A DNA stretch of 64,000 bases from Polaribacter sp. NJDZ03 (GCF_019263805.1 NZ_CP079195.1:2591001-2655000); one strand, 5' to 3'; positions 17,474 to 25,216 are shown, counted from the first letter of the stretch. A program made the numbers and translations. Notes: generated by a model from the letters alone, not told the origin.

Positions 17474-19486
17474 ATGGCTTTAGATTCAAAAGTACCTCAA
17501 GGTCCAATTAAAGATAAATGGACAGATTATAAAAATAAAATAGACTTGGTAAACCCTGCAAACAAACGTAATATAGACGTTATTGTTGTAGGTACAGGAT
17601 TAGCTGGTGGTTCTGCCGCAGCAACATTAGCAGAGTTAGGGTATAATGTAAAAGCATTTGCTTACCAAGATTCTCCAAGAAGAGCGCATTCTATTGCTGC
17701 ACAAGGAGGTATCAACGCTGCAAAAAATTATCAAGGAGACGGAGATTCTACTTACAGATTGTTTTACGATACTGTAAAAGGTGGAGATTACCGTTCTAGA
17801 GAAGCAAACGTATATCGTTTAGCAGAGGTTTCTGCAAATATTATTGATCAATGTGTGGCACAAGGAGTTCCTTTTGCACGTGATTATGGTGGTTTGTTAG
17901 ACAATCGTTCTTTTGGTGGAGTTTTAGTTTCTAGAACTTTTTATGCAAAAGGACAAACAGGTCAACAATTATTATTAGGAGCTTATTCTGCAATGAATAG
18001 ACAAATTGCTCGTGGTAAAATTGAGATGTTTAACAGACATGAAATGTTAGACGTTGTTATTGTTAATGGAAAAGCAAGAGGAATTATTGCTAGAAATTTA
18101 ATTACAGGAGAAATTGAGCGTCATTCTGCACATGCTGTTGTAATTGGTTCTGGAGGGTACGGTAACGTATATTTCTTATCTACAAATGCAATGGGTTCTA
18201 ACGCTACTGCAGCTTGGAAAATTCATAAAAAAGGAGCATATTTTGCAAATCCTTGTTATACACAGATTCACCCAACATGTATTCCGCGTTCTGGAGATTA
18301 TCAGTCTAAATTAACATTGATGTCTGAATCTTTACGTAATGATGGTCGTATTTGGGTTCCTAAAAACATGGAAGATGTTTTAGCTATTAGGGAAGGAAAG
18401 AAAACACCTAAAGATTTAACAGAAGACCAAAGAGATTACTATTTAGAAAGACGTTACCCTGCATTTGGTAACTTAGTACCGCGTGATGTTGCATCTAGAG
18501 CAGCAAAAGAACGTTGTGATGCTGGTTATGGAGTAAATGCAACAGGAGAAGCTGTTTATTTAGATTTTGCATCTGCTTTTACTCGTTATGGAGAAGAGCA
18601 AGCTAAGATTCATAATATAAAAAATGCATCACCTGCAAAAATAAAAGAATTAGGACAAGAGATTGTTAGAGCAAAATACGGAAACTTATTTCAGATGTAT
18701 GAGAAAATCATAGATCAGAATCCATATGAAACTCCAATGATGATTTATCCAGCGGTACACTATACAATGGGTGGTGTTTGGGTTGATTATAACTTAATGA
18801 CAACGATTCCTGGATGTTACTGTATTGGAGAAGCAAACTTCTCTGATCACGGAGCAAACAGATTAGGAGCTTCTGCATTAATGCAAGGTTTAGCAGATGG
18901 TTATTTCGTATTACCTTATACTATTGGAGATTATTTATCTGATGACATTAGAACTGGAAAAATTTCAACAGAAACTCCAGAATTTATTGAAGCAGAAAAA
19001 GAAGTTACAGAAAGAATTAGTCACTTTATTAATAATAAAGGAACAAAATCTGTAGATTATTTCCATAAGAAATTAGGAAAAGTAATGTGGGACAAGGCAG
19101 GAATGTCTAGAAACGCAAAAGGTTTAACAGAGGCAATGGCCGAAATTAAAGCGATTCGTGAAGAGTTTTGGAAAGAAGTTTCTGTTCCTGGAACAGCAAA
19201 TGAAATGAATCCAGAATTAGAAAAAGCGGGTAGAGTAGCAGATTTCTTAGAATTAGGAGAATTGTTTGCAAAAGATGCTTTAATGAGAGCAGAATCTTGT
19301 GGAGGACACTTTAGAGAAGAATCGGCAGAATTAGACGGACCTCAAAAAGGAGAAGCAAAACGTAACGATACAGATTTCGCTTTTGCAGCTGCTTGGGAAT
19401 ATAAAGGAGAACCTGCAGATGCGGTTTTACATAAAGAAGAATTAGAGTTTAACGATATTGAATTGAAACAACGTTCATACAAATAA
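17474..19486 (+). CDS. sdhA: Succinate dehydrogenase/fumarate reductase flavoprotein subunit
   Basis: A 670-residue catalytic subunit that oxidises succinate to fumarate in the TCA cycle. The Rossmann FAD motif is [12 protein letters not shown] (near 38-49) and the FAD-linking histidine is His72 in [14 protein letters not shown]. The [12 protein letters not shown] block and [20 protein letters not shown] form the substrate and FAD region. Length is typical for the long Bacteroidota form. It lies between sdhC and sdhB with 10-base gaps. Confidence 0.97.
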   Translation: MALDSKVPQGPIKDKWTDYKNKIDLVNPANKRNIDVIVVGTGLAGGSAAATLAELGYNVKAFAYQDSPRRAHSIAAQGGINAAKNYQGDGDSTYRLFYDTVKGGDYRSREANVYRLAEVSANIIDQCVAQGVPFARDYGGLLDNRSFGGVLVSRTFYAKGQTGQQLLLGAYSAMNRQIARGKIEMFNRHEMLDVVIVNGKARGIIARNLITGEIERHSAHAVVIGSGGYGNVYFLSTNAMGSNATAAWKIHKKGAYFANPCYTQIHPTCIPRSGDYQSKLTLMSESLRNDGRIWVPKNMEDVLAIREGKKTPKDLTEDQRDYYLERRYPAFGNLVPRDVASRAAKERCDAGYGVNATGEAVYLDFASAFTRYGEEQAKIHNIKNASPAKIKELGQEIVRAKYGNLFQMYEKIIDQNPYETPMMIYPAVHYTMGGVWVDYNLMTTIPGCYCIGEANFSDHGANRLGASALMQGLADGYFVLPYTIGDYLSDDIRTGKISTETPEFIEAEKEVTERISHFINNKGTKSVDYFHKKLGKVMWDKAGMSRNAKGLTEAMAEIKAIREEFWKEVSVPGTANEMNPELEKAGRVADFLELGELFAKDALMRAESCGGHFREESAELDGPQKGEAKRNDTDFAFAAAWEYKGEPADAVLHKEELEFNDIELKQRSYK

Positions 19487-19496
19487 GAAAGACAAA

Positions 19497-20237
19497 ATGA
19501 ATTTAACACTTAAAATTTGGAGACAAAAAGACGCTGGTTCAAAGGGTCAAATGGTAGACTATAAAGTGAATGATATTTCAGAGCACATGTCTTTTTTAGA
19601 AATGATGGATGTTTTGAATGAACAATTAGTAAATGGTGGTGAAGAACCAGTTGCTTTTGATCATGATTGTAGAGAAGGTATTTGTGGAGCGTGTTCTTTA
19701 TACATTAATGGAGAAGCTCACGGACCAGATAGAGGAGTTACTACATGTCAGTTACACATGCGTATGTTTAAAGATGGTGATACTATTACAATAGAGCCTT
19801 TTAGAGCAGCAGCATTTCCTGTAATAAAAGATTTAGTAGTAGACAGAATGGCTTTTGAGCGTATTCAGCAGTCTGGTGGTTACATTTCTGTAAACACTTC
19901 TGGTAATACACAAGATGCAAACTCTTTACCTATTTCTAAACACGCAGCAGATGACGCTATGGATGCAGCAACTTGTATTGGTTGTGGTGCTTGTGTGGCA
20001 ACGTGTAAAAACTCTTCTGCAATGTTATTTGTAGGTGCAAAAGTATCTCAGTATGCTTTATTACCACAAGGGCAAGTAGAAGCAGCAGATCGTGTACAAA
20101 ACATGGTTGCGCAAATGGATTTAGAAGGTTTTGGAAACTGTACAAATACAGGAGCTTGTGAGGTAGAATGTCCTAAAGGAATTTCTTTAGACAATATAGC
20201 TCGTATGAATAGAGAGTTAATGAAAGCTAATTTATAA
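19497..20237 (+). CDS. sdhB: Succinate dehydrogenase iron-sulfur subunit
   Basis: A 246-residue electron-transfer subunit. The [2Fe-2S] cysteines are in [10 protein letters not shown] and the later VTTCQLHM; the [4Fe-4S] and [3Fe-4S] ligands are in [11 protein letters not shown] and [14 protein letters not shown]. It links SdhA to the haem in SdhC. The gene ends 64 bases before a strong bidirectional terminator, closing the operon. Confidence 0.97.
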   Translation: MNLTLKIWRQKDAGSKGQMVDYKVNDISEHMSFLEMMDVLNEQLVNGGEEPVAFDHDCREGICGACSLYINGEAHGPDRGVTTCQLHMRMFKDGDTITIEPFRAAAFPVIKDLVVDRMAFERIQQSGGYISVNTSGNTQDANSLPISKHAADDAMDAATCIGCGACVATCKNSSAMLFVGAKVSQYALLPQGQVEAADRVQNMVAQMDLEGFGNCTNTGACEVECPKGISLDNIARMNRELMKANL

Positions 20238-20301
20238 TAAGATAGTTTAAACATCATTGCGAGTTTTTACAAAGCAATCTTAAAGTAAAATTATAAATAT
20301 A

Positions 20302-20336
20302 AAAACCCCGAAGCTAATTATTAGTTTCGGGGTTTT
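20302..20336. terminator. Bidirectional intrinsic terminator after sdhB
   Basis: AAAACCCCGAA (20302-20312) pairs with TTCGGGGTTTT (20326-20336), and CTAAT/ATTAG pairs inside the loop. T runs flank both sides, so it can serve sdhB and the convergent XRE gene. Just upstream (about 20253-20282) is a CATTGCGAG...GCAATC dispersed repeat. Confidence 0.88.
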
Positions 20337-20366
20337 ATTTTATAATAAAAATTGATAGTATCGCTT

Positions 20367-20597
20367 TTAAAAAAGTGTTTTAGCATCTATATCTAAACAC
20401 TCTGCAATTGCAAATAGCCTTAAAAGATCTAGTTTAGAGTCTCCTTTTTCTATTTTAAAATATCCACTTGTGGTCATGTTTAATTTAATAGCTAAATCTG
20501 TTTGAGAGAGTCCTAATTCTTGTCTTCTCGTAACAATTTTCTGTAGAACATTGATTGCTTTCTCTTTAGGATTTTCAATAGTAATTTTTCTTAGCAT
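20367..20597 (-). CDS. XRE-family helix-turn-helix regulator
   Basis: A small DNA-binding protein (76 residues from the ATG at 20597; an upstream ATG at 20657 would give 96). The helix-turn-helix is RRQELGLSQTDLAIKLNMTT followed by SGYFKIEKGDSKLDLLRLFAIAECL, as in Cro/CI-type regulators. There is no ligand domain. A perfect palindrome with 20-base arms lies directly upstream (20662-20706) and recurs at 24.26 kb in front of another cassette. It is therefore a candidate regulator of this region; that is an inference. Confidence 0.85.
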   Translation of the reverse strand: MLRKITIENPKEKAINVLQKIVTRRQELGLSQTDLAIKLNMTTSGYFKIEKGDSKLDLLRLFAIAECLDIDAKTLF

Positions 20598-20661
20598 TTT
20601 CTTTTTTCTTTTTCTTACATCAAATATAATGCTAAAAAAGGTTTTTTTTATTTCCATTTTA

Positions 20662-20706
20662 GACTAACTGTTTTCAGTGAGGGCGTCTCACTGAAAACAG
20701 TTAGTC
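20662..20706. repeat. Perfect inverted repeat with 20-bp arms, copy 1
   Basis: GACTAACTGTTTTCAGTGAG (20662-20681) is exactly repeated in reverse complement at 20687-20706, with only five bases between. A right arm alone occurs at 20935-20954, and a diverged full copy at 24260-24304. Each right arm is followed by the same CCAAAAAGAGGAAAGG-type sequence and a micro-ORF. Confidence 0.9.
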
Positions 20707-20885
20707 CAAAAAGAGGAAAGGATTTCTTGTTAACTATGAGAATCTTTCCGACTTTTGTACTTTGGGAAAATTGCTATGAAAAGAAATTTATTTCCACAAA
20801 AAATATAAACTAGTTTTAGTCTATATAGACTTCTAAAGTCTTTAGAAGATACAAACTCCTTAGAGATTAATCTAAGGAGTTTTTT
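20707..20885 (+). other. Promoter-like unit, micro-ORF I and terminator
   Basis: A TTG followed after 20 bases by GACTTTTG resembles a Bacteroidota promoter. It precedes a 10-codon ORF at 20776-20808 (MKRNLFPQKI). Two hairpins follow: CTTCTAAA/TTTAGAAG (20830-20848) and a perfect 12-bp terminator stem (20853-20864 with 20871-20882) ending in Ts. The arrangement would give a short transcript of about 110 bases. Whether it acts as peptide or RNA is unknown. Confidence 0.5.
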
Positions 20886-20934
20886 ATTGAATAAATTTTA
20901 ACTGTTAAAAAATATCATTTTTTTAATTTTTATA

Positions 20935-21346
20935 CTCACTGAAAACAGTTAGTCCAAAAAGAGGAAAGAATTTCTTGGTGTTATAAAATTTATTTCCCAA
21001 TTTTAACAAAAGAAATTACTATGAAAAAGAAAATTTCTTCCCCTAAATAAAACAGTGTTAACACAAATAGTTTTACACCAAGTATTTTTTTAAATGATAC
21101 AGTTTTGTCATTCCGAAATGAGCTTTTTTGGGCGATTGAGGAATCTCACAAACAGTTGTTTTTTTAATGTTATAGCATAGAACACTTGTGAAATAAAGAC
21201 AATTGTCATTTCGAAATGCTCCTTTTTTTGGTATTTCGACTACGCTCAATATAAACTTATGAGAAATCTCACTTAGAACTAATAAGCTATTGATATGGAT
21301 AACGAAAACAAAAAACATCCGCTTGCGGATTTAAGAAATATAAAAA
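20935..21346. repeat. Direct duplication, copy 1 (about 410 bases)
   Basis: This block is nearly the same as 24285-24699. It contains the right arm of the palindrome, micro-ORF II (21021-21050, MKKKISSPK then stop), and a long stretch of GTCATTCCGAAATGAGC / GAGGAATCTC-type repeats ending in CCGCTTGCGGA. The two copies are 3.35 kb apart, each just ahead of a small-peptide gene, which shows segmental duplication. Confidence 0.85.
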
Positions 21347-21472
21347 TGAAACGAGTATCATTTCGAATGAGGAACGAAGAGGAATCTGAAAAGTAAACCT
21401 TTTTCTACAAGTTTTTAGAGAGTTTTAAACTTGTTAACTCATATAAAGCTCTAAATATTTTTAAATCAATTA

Positions 21473-21491
21473 ACCTAAATAATATTTAGGT
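21473..21491 (+). promoter_or_regulatory. Leader hairpin before small protein gene A
   Basis: ACCTAAAT (21473-21480) pairs with ATTTAGGT (21484-21491), 16 bases before the ATG at 21508. At the same position in cassettes B and C the stem is AATCCAAA/TTTGGATT: the pairing is kept although the sequence differs. Confidence 0.65.
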
Positions 21492-21507
21492 AACAAAACT
21501 TTATATT

Positions 21508-21760
21508 ATGAAAAAAGTTATATTAAGTTTTTATACTATCATTAGGAATGAGTTTTATGAATGCAACATCTACTAATGATGAAACTTTACCAACAACAAA
21601 AGAAGTTATTAAAGTAGTGGAGGAGTTTGGAAAAGCTAGTGATTGTAATTGGGGTGCAAGGCAGTTAGCATTAGAAATCTCAGAAGATCAATCAGACAGA
21701 GGTGTAGGAGGTGAATTAATGGAGAATTACAATAAATTTTATGCAATTTGTATGAAATAA
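21508..21760 (+). pseudogene. Small secreted cysteine protein A, frameshifted in signal peptide
   Basis: From the ATG at 21508 the frame reads MKKVILSF and then shifts at a run of five Ts (21528-21532); dropping one T restores ILSLGMSFMNATS and a normal signal peptide continuous with the rest. As it stands, only an internal ATG at 21548 gives the 70-residue product, which would lack most of the signal. The mature part is acidic with two cysteines 35 residues apart (ASDCNWGARQ and FYAICMK), matching the inner pair of protein C. It is a member of the three-cassette family. A sequencing error or phase variation cannot be excluded. Confidence 0.65.
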
Positions 21761-21777
21761 AAATGAATAGTTTAATA

Positions 21778-21809
21778 TCTAGGAATTTAAAAGTTTCTAG
21801 ATTTTTTTT
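21778..21809 (+). terminator. Terminator-like hairpin between protein A and its GLPGLI gene
   Basis: TCTAGGAA (21778-21785) pairs with TTTCTAGA (21794-21801) through one G-U pair and is followed by eight Ts. It lies between the small-protein stop and the GLPGLI start and could limit read-through. Confidence 0.7.
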
Positions 21810-21842
21810 AATAATATATTTCTTAACAAAAAAGCTAAAAGG

Positions 21843-22565
21843 ATGAAAAACAAGTTTACAATAGTATTGTTATTTTTTACATCTTCAATTATTTGGGGGC
21901 AATCTAATTTTTCTGGAATCGTATATTACGAATCAACAATAAGTGAAAAAATTCTAAAAGAATATTTAAAAAAGAAGAAAGATTCAATAAAAAATAAAGA
22001 ACTTATAAAAACGTTAGATAAAGTTTATTTTCAGGCAAAACCAATCAATTCAAAAATTACATTTAAAAATGGTAGTGGTATTTATGAGGTAGATGATAAT
22101 ATGAATATAGATGATAATGATGTAGGTTTATCAATAGCTAAAATAAATGCTGGAGGCACTAATAAATACTATTACAATGATAAAGATAAAAAATACTTAA
22201 TAAAAAATTGTGAATCCTTAGGTGATTGCTTTATATATCCTAATGAATTTTTAGAATGGAAATTAACACAAGAAACTAAAACCATTAATGGATACAAAGT
22301 TTTAAAGGCTACTAGAGCTAATGAAAAAGTAATTGCTTGGTATACTCCAGAAATACCTGTTAGTTTTGGTCCAAAAGGAGAATATGGTTTACCTGGTTTA
22401 ATTCTTGAATTAGAAATAAGTAGATCTATTTTTAGAGTCAAGAAAATTATATTAAACCCAAAAGATGAGGTACATGTAATTGAGCCAAAAGGAGGAGAAT
22501 TTGTAACTCTAGAAGAATTTAAAAAAATTATTGGTAAAGCCAAAAAGAGTGTTTTTGGTAATTAA
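21843..22565 (+). CDS. GLPGLI family secreted protein A
   Basis: A 240-residue protein with signal peptide MKNKFTIVLLFFTSSIIWGQ. The family motif GLPGLI is at 182-187, preceded by the conserved IAWYTPEIPVSFGPKGEY. Earlier come EWKLTQETKTINGYKVLKAT and two cysteines (123, 129). GLPGLI proteins (TIGR01200, from memory) occur in Bacteroidota and have no established function; most look exported. It is the second gene of cassette A and is directly followed by a decayed TonB-receptor start. Confidence 0.88.
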   Translation: MKNKFTIVLLFFTSSIIWGQSNFSGIVYYESTISEKILKEYLKKKKDSIKNKELIKTLDKVYFQAKPINSKITFKNGSGIYEVDDNMNIDDNDVGLSIAKINAGGTNKYYYNDKDKKYLIKNCESLGDCFIYPNEFLEWKLTQETKTINGYKVLKATRANEKVIAWYTPEIPVSFGPKGEYGLPGLILELEISRSIFRVKKIILNPKDEVHVIEPKGGEFVTLEEFKKIIGKAKKSVFGN

Positions 22566-22830
22566 ATGTATAAAATTACAAGAATAAAAATAAAAAACTT
22601 CATAAAAAAGAACCTCCTATTTATTTTTGCTTTATCAACTACAGGCTTCTCCCAAAAAGTAACCCTTTAAGGATCTGTAAAAGACAGTTTGCAAAACTCA
22701 ATGTCGTATGCAAATGTAATCGCAAAACCTAAAGACGTTTCTAAAAACTTACAATTTGCAATTACAGACAACGAAGGCTATTATAAGTTGCTTTTAAAAA
22801 AGGGAGATTTCGCAACTATTTTGAATATTT
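22566..22830 (+). pseudogene. 5' remnant of TonB-dependent receptor gene (cassette A)
   Basis: The ATG at 22566 follows the GLPGLI stop directly and begins a signal-peptide-like start (to GFSQKVTL), then meets an in-frame TAA where the intact gene at 25961 has a Ser codon. After the stop, the DNA continues to match the intact gene (AAAGACGTTTCTAAAAACTT, then AACGAAGGCTATTATAAGTT) up to about 22800, where homology ends. The plug and barrel regions are missing. Confidence 0.82.
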
Positions 22831-22832
22831 AT

Positions 22833-22866
22833 AACTAAATAATTAGTTAAAACTAACTGTTTAGTT
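22833..22866. repeat. Inverted repeat after the receptor remnant
   Basis: AACTAAATAATTAGTT (22833-22848) pairs imperfectly with AACTAACTGTTTAGTT (22851-22866). The right half resembles the GACTAACTGTTTTCAG palindrome of 20.66 and 24.26 kb and may be a decayed copy. A short CATTTCGAAATGAGC repeat follows at about 22902. Confidence 0.5.
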
Positions 22867-23027
22867 ATATTTGAGTTAAGAAATATAAAATAAAACGATA
22901 GTCATTTCGAAATGAGCTTTTTTAGCGATTGAGAAATCTGATTAATGTGAGAACCTTTTTCTACAAGTTTTTAGAGAATTTTAAACTTGTTAATTCATAT
23001 AAAACTCTACATATTTTTAAATCAGAG

Positions 23028-23050
23028 AATCCAAATTTAAAGTTTGGATT
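23028..23050 (+). promoter_or_regulatory. Leader hairpin before small protein gene B
   Basis: AATCCAAA (23028-23035) pairs with TTTGGATT (23043-23050) around a TTTAAAG loop, 14 bases before the ATG at 23065. The same hairpin occurs in cassette C. Cassette A has a different sequence with equal stem length. Confidence 0.65.
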
Positions 23051-23064
23051 ACAAATTTTATATT

Positions 23065-23283
23065 ATGAAAAAATTAATTTTAGCAATGGTTTTTGTTTTT
23101 GCAACAGGAACTATGATGAATGCGAATACTTCTAACAAAGAAATAACTACACAAATAACAAGAACTATTGAAAAAGCAGATGATTGTTTCTCGGAAGCTT
23201 GGGAGTATGGAACTGACATGGGGTATAGTGAATATTCAGAATGGTTTTATATGAACGAATACTATGAAACACATTGTGCGTAA
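23065..23283 (+). CDS. Small secreted cysteine protein B
   Basis: A 72-residue protein starting at the ATG at 23065. The signal peptide (MKKLILAMVFVFATGTMMNA) is the same in protein and DNA as in protein C at 24890, but the mature part differs. It is acidic and aromatic (ADDCFSEAWEYGTDMGY, then EWFYMNEYYETHCA) with cysteines 41 and 71 that could form one disulfide. No homologue with known function is recalled. Secreted bacteriocin-like, signalling or receptor-ligand roles are possible but unproven. Confidence 0.75.
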   Translation: MKKLILAMVFVFATGTMMNANTSNKEITTQITRTIEKADDCFSEAWEYGTDMGYSEYSEWFYMNEYYETHCA

Positions 23284-23292
23284 ATAATAAAC

Positions 23293-23321
23293 AAAGGTTG
23301 TTAGTTTTACTAGCAACCTTT
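23293..23321 (+). terminator. Hairpin between protein B and its GLPGLI gene
   Basis: AAAGGTTGTTAG (23293-23304) pairs with CTAGCAACCTTT (23310-23321) with one G-U pair and a five-base loop; only a short T run follows. It occupies the same position as the hairpins of cassettes A and C but has an unrelated sequence. Confidence 0.7.
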
Positions 23322-23335
23322 TAAAATAAAAAATT

Positions 23336-24076
23336 ATGAATAAAATATTAATAATACCTTTTGTATTGCTCTTTTTTTTTAATACCAATTCACAAAATTC
23401 TAGAGGGGTAATTGAATACGGAAAAAAATCTAAGAAAAGGGTTTTAACTGAAAAGGATAAACAGAGAATGAAAGAAACCCCAGAAAAGTATAAAAGATTT
23501 CAAAAAATGTATGAACTATATGCAGAAGGTGAAAAAAAATTAACTTTCGAACTTAGGGTTGATAATAATATTGGAATTTTTACAATGAAACCATTATTAG
23601 AGTCTGAAAGTAATCATAAAAAACAATTAGGTCCTGGGCCATATGATAAAGGAGTTTACTATAATAAAGATAAACGGATTTTACAATTAAATGCTTTTGG
23701 AGAATTATTTTTAATTACAAAACCTAAGTTGAAATGGGAAATACAAAAAGAAACTAAAAAAATAGGAGAATTCGAATGTTTTAAAGCTACAACAGAGATT
23801 ATTGTAAACACTAAAGGTAGAAAACATTTAATTACAGCTTGGTTTACAACAAAAATACCAATTTCTTTTGGTCCTTTAGGTTATGATGGTTTACCTGGTT
23901 TAATATTAGAGCTAGAGGTTTATAAGAAAATTTATTATGCAAAAAAAATCATGTTAAATCCTAAAGAAGAAATAAAAATAGAAAAACCAACAAAAGGGAT
24001 TAAGGTAACCGAAAAGGAATATCAAGAAAAAGCATCATCAACAATGCAAAAATTTAAAAAAAGTAAAGGTTTATAA
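23336..24076 (+). CDS. GLPGLI family secreted protein B
   Basis: A 246-residue exported protein (signal peptide MNKILIIPFVLLFFFNTNSQ). The GLPGLI motif lies at 185-190 within ISFGPLGYDGLPGLILELEV, after KWEIQKETKKIGEFECFKAT. Its mid part is much diverged from GLPGLI proteins A and C and very lysine-rich. It is the second gene of cassette B. Function unknown, as for the family. Confidence 0.88.
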   Translation: MNKILIIPFVLLFFFNTNSQNSRGVIEYGKKSKKRVLTEKDKQRMKETPEKYKRFQKMYELYAEGEKKLTFELRVDNNIGIFTMKPLLESESNHKKQLGPGPYDKGVYYNKDKRILQLNAFGELFLITKPKLKWEIQKETKKIGEFECFKATTEIIVNTKGRKHLITAWFTTKIPISFGPLGYDGLPGLILELEVYKKIYYAKKIMLNPKEEIKIEKPTKGIKVTEKEYQEKASSTMQKFKKSKGL

Positions 24077-24091
24077 CTTAGTTAATAATCT

Positions 24092-24205
24092 ATGAAAAAC
24101 AAACTCCTATTTCTATTACTTTTTAATATTTCAACTTTTGTTCTTCATAAAAAGTAACCTTTTTAAGCAGTGTAAAAGATTGTTTAAAAACTCTTTTTTA
24201 ATAGA
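24092..24205 (+). pseudogene. 5' remnant of TonB-dependent receptor gene (cassette B)
   Basis: An ATG at 24092, 15 bases after the GLPGLI stop, starts a signal-like peptide (MKNKLLFLLLFNISTFVLHKK) that stops at once. The DNA beyond still resembles the start of the intact receptor gene (AAAAAGTAACC, then GTGTAAAAGATTGTTTAAAA). It is shorter and more decayed than the cassette A remnant. Confidence 0.65.
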
Positions 24206-24259
24206 AGTGCCTATAGTATTTCATAACAATTAGTCAAGATTTTTTTTATTTCCTTTTTG

Positions 24260-24304
24260 GACTAACTGTTTTCAGTGAAGCTAACTCCCTGAAAACAGTT
24301 AATC
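24260..24304. repeat. Inverted repeat (GACTAACTG... family), diverged copy
   Basis: GACTAACTGTTTTCAGTGA (24260-24278) faces CCTGAAAACAGTTAATC (24288-24304). It is the same palindrome as at 20662 with a few changes in the right arm and loop. The same CTAAAAAGAGGAAAGG-type sequence follows it. Confidence 0.8.
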
Positions 24305-24699
24305 TAAAAAGAGGAAAGGATTTTTTGGTGTTATAAAATATATTTCCCAAATTTGGAAAAAGAAATTGTTATGAAAAAGAAAATTTCTTTCGTCTCCCCC
24401 AAAAAAAATGTCAATACAAATAGTTTTAGATGAAGTAATCTTTTAAATAATACTCATGTGTCATTCCGAAATGAGCCTTTTTGGGCGATTGAGGAATCTC
24501 ACAAACAGTTGTTTTTTTAATGTTATAGCATAGAACAATTGTAAAATAAAGACAATTGTCATTTCGAAATGCTCCTTTTTTTGGTATTTCGACTACGCTC
24601 AATATAAACTTATGAGAAATCTCACTTAGAACTAATAAGCTATTGATATGGATAACGAAAACAAAAAACCTCCGCTTGCGGAATTAAGAAATATAAAAA
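24285..24699. repeat. Direct duplication, copy 2, with micro-ORF III
   Basis: Nearly the same as 20935-21346. Micro-ORF III (24371-24433, 20 codons, MKKKISFVSPKKNVNTNSFR) is longer than its partner at 21021, which is cut by a stop at the matching place but continues with NSVNTNSF in frame. The spacing from a TTG (about 24329) to CAAATTTG is again 20 bases. The rest is GTCATTCCGAAATGAGC-type repeat DNA. Confidence 0.85.
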
Positions 24700-24852
24700 C
24701 CTTGTAAATAAATGTATAACTTAAACAAATGCTTATGTAAATAAACACCAACAAACAGAGGAAGGCTACAAAAGTAACCCTTTTTCTACAAGTTTTTAGA
24801 GATATTTAAACTTGTTAACTCATATAAACCTCTAAATATTTTTAAATCAAAG

Positions 24853-24875
24853 AATCCAAATTTAAAGTTTGGATT
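24853..24875 (+). promoter_or_regulatory. Leader hairpin before small protein gene C
   Basis: AATCCAAA (24853-24860) and TTTGGATT (24868-24875), identical to cassette B and 14 bases before the ATG at 24890. About 100 bases upstream of it are also nearly identical to cassette B. Confidence 0.65.
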
Positions 24876-24889
24876 ACAAATTTTATATT

Positions 24890-25153
24890 ATGAAAAAATT
24901 AATTTTAGCAATGGTTTTTGTTTTTGCAACAGGAACTATGATGAATGCGAATGTTTCGACTGAAACACCGATTACAACAACAGCAAAGGCTATTGAAATC
25001 GTCGAAGATTTTGGTTGTGCTGGTGGTTGTGTAAGATGGGCTAGAGGTAATACTTATGAGATTGCAGAAGATATAGGTGACCATCCTAACGATGACGACA
25101 TGTATATGGAAATTTATATGAGGTATTACACTGGTTGTCTTAGAGGTTGTTAA
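24890..25153 (+). CDS. Small secreted protein C with twin CX3C motif
   Basis: An 87-residue protein with the same signal peptide as protein B. The mature part holds four cysteines as CAGGC (43, 47) and CLRGC (83, 87): a CX3C-X35-CX3C pattern that in known families (alpha-hairpinins, CHCH-type proteins) means two antiparallel helices joined by two disulfides. The stretch between is acidic (EIAEDIGDHPNDDDMYMEIY). Protein A keeps the inner two cysteines at nearly equal spacing and shares EI-x-ED. It heads cassette C, the only one with an intact receptor gene. Function unknown. Confidence 0.8.
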   Translation: MKKLILAMVFVFATGTMMNANVSTETPITTTAKAIEIVEDFGCAGGCVRWARGNTYEIAEDIGDHPNDDDMYMEIYMRYYTGCLRGC

Positions 25154-25172
25154 TAATATTAAAAAATAATAC

Positions 25173-25197
25173 CCTCAATGTTTAAAAAAAATTGAGG
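25173..25197 (+). terminator. Weak hairpin between protein C and its GLPGLI gene
   Basis: CCTCAAT (25173-25179) pairs with ATTGAGG (25191-25197). It is weaker than those of cassettes A and B and has no proper T run, but it stands at the same position. Confidence 0.5.
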
Positions 25198-25216
25198 ATA
25201 TAAAATTATTTATAAA

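Noticed and set aside
21073..21318. An 81-codon open frame on the minus strand ahead of cassette A
   Set aside because: It lies wholly inside the duplicated repeat DNA and reads through the repeat phrases, so it is an accident of the repeat.
22929..23135. A 68-codon frame overlapping the start of small protein B
   Set aside because: It runs through the repeat and the leader hairpin in another frame; the ATG at 23065 with a signal peptide is clearly the gene.
24371..24433. Micro-ORF III as a lanthipeptide or graspetide precursor
   Set aside because: No modification enzyme, double-glycine cleavage site or core motif is present nearby; only the repeated short ORF can be supported.
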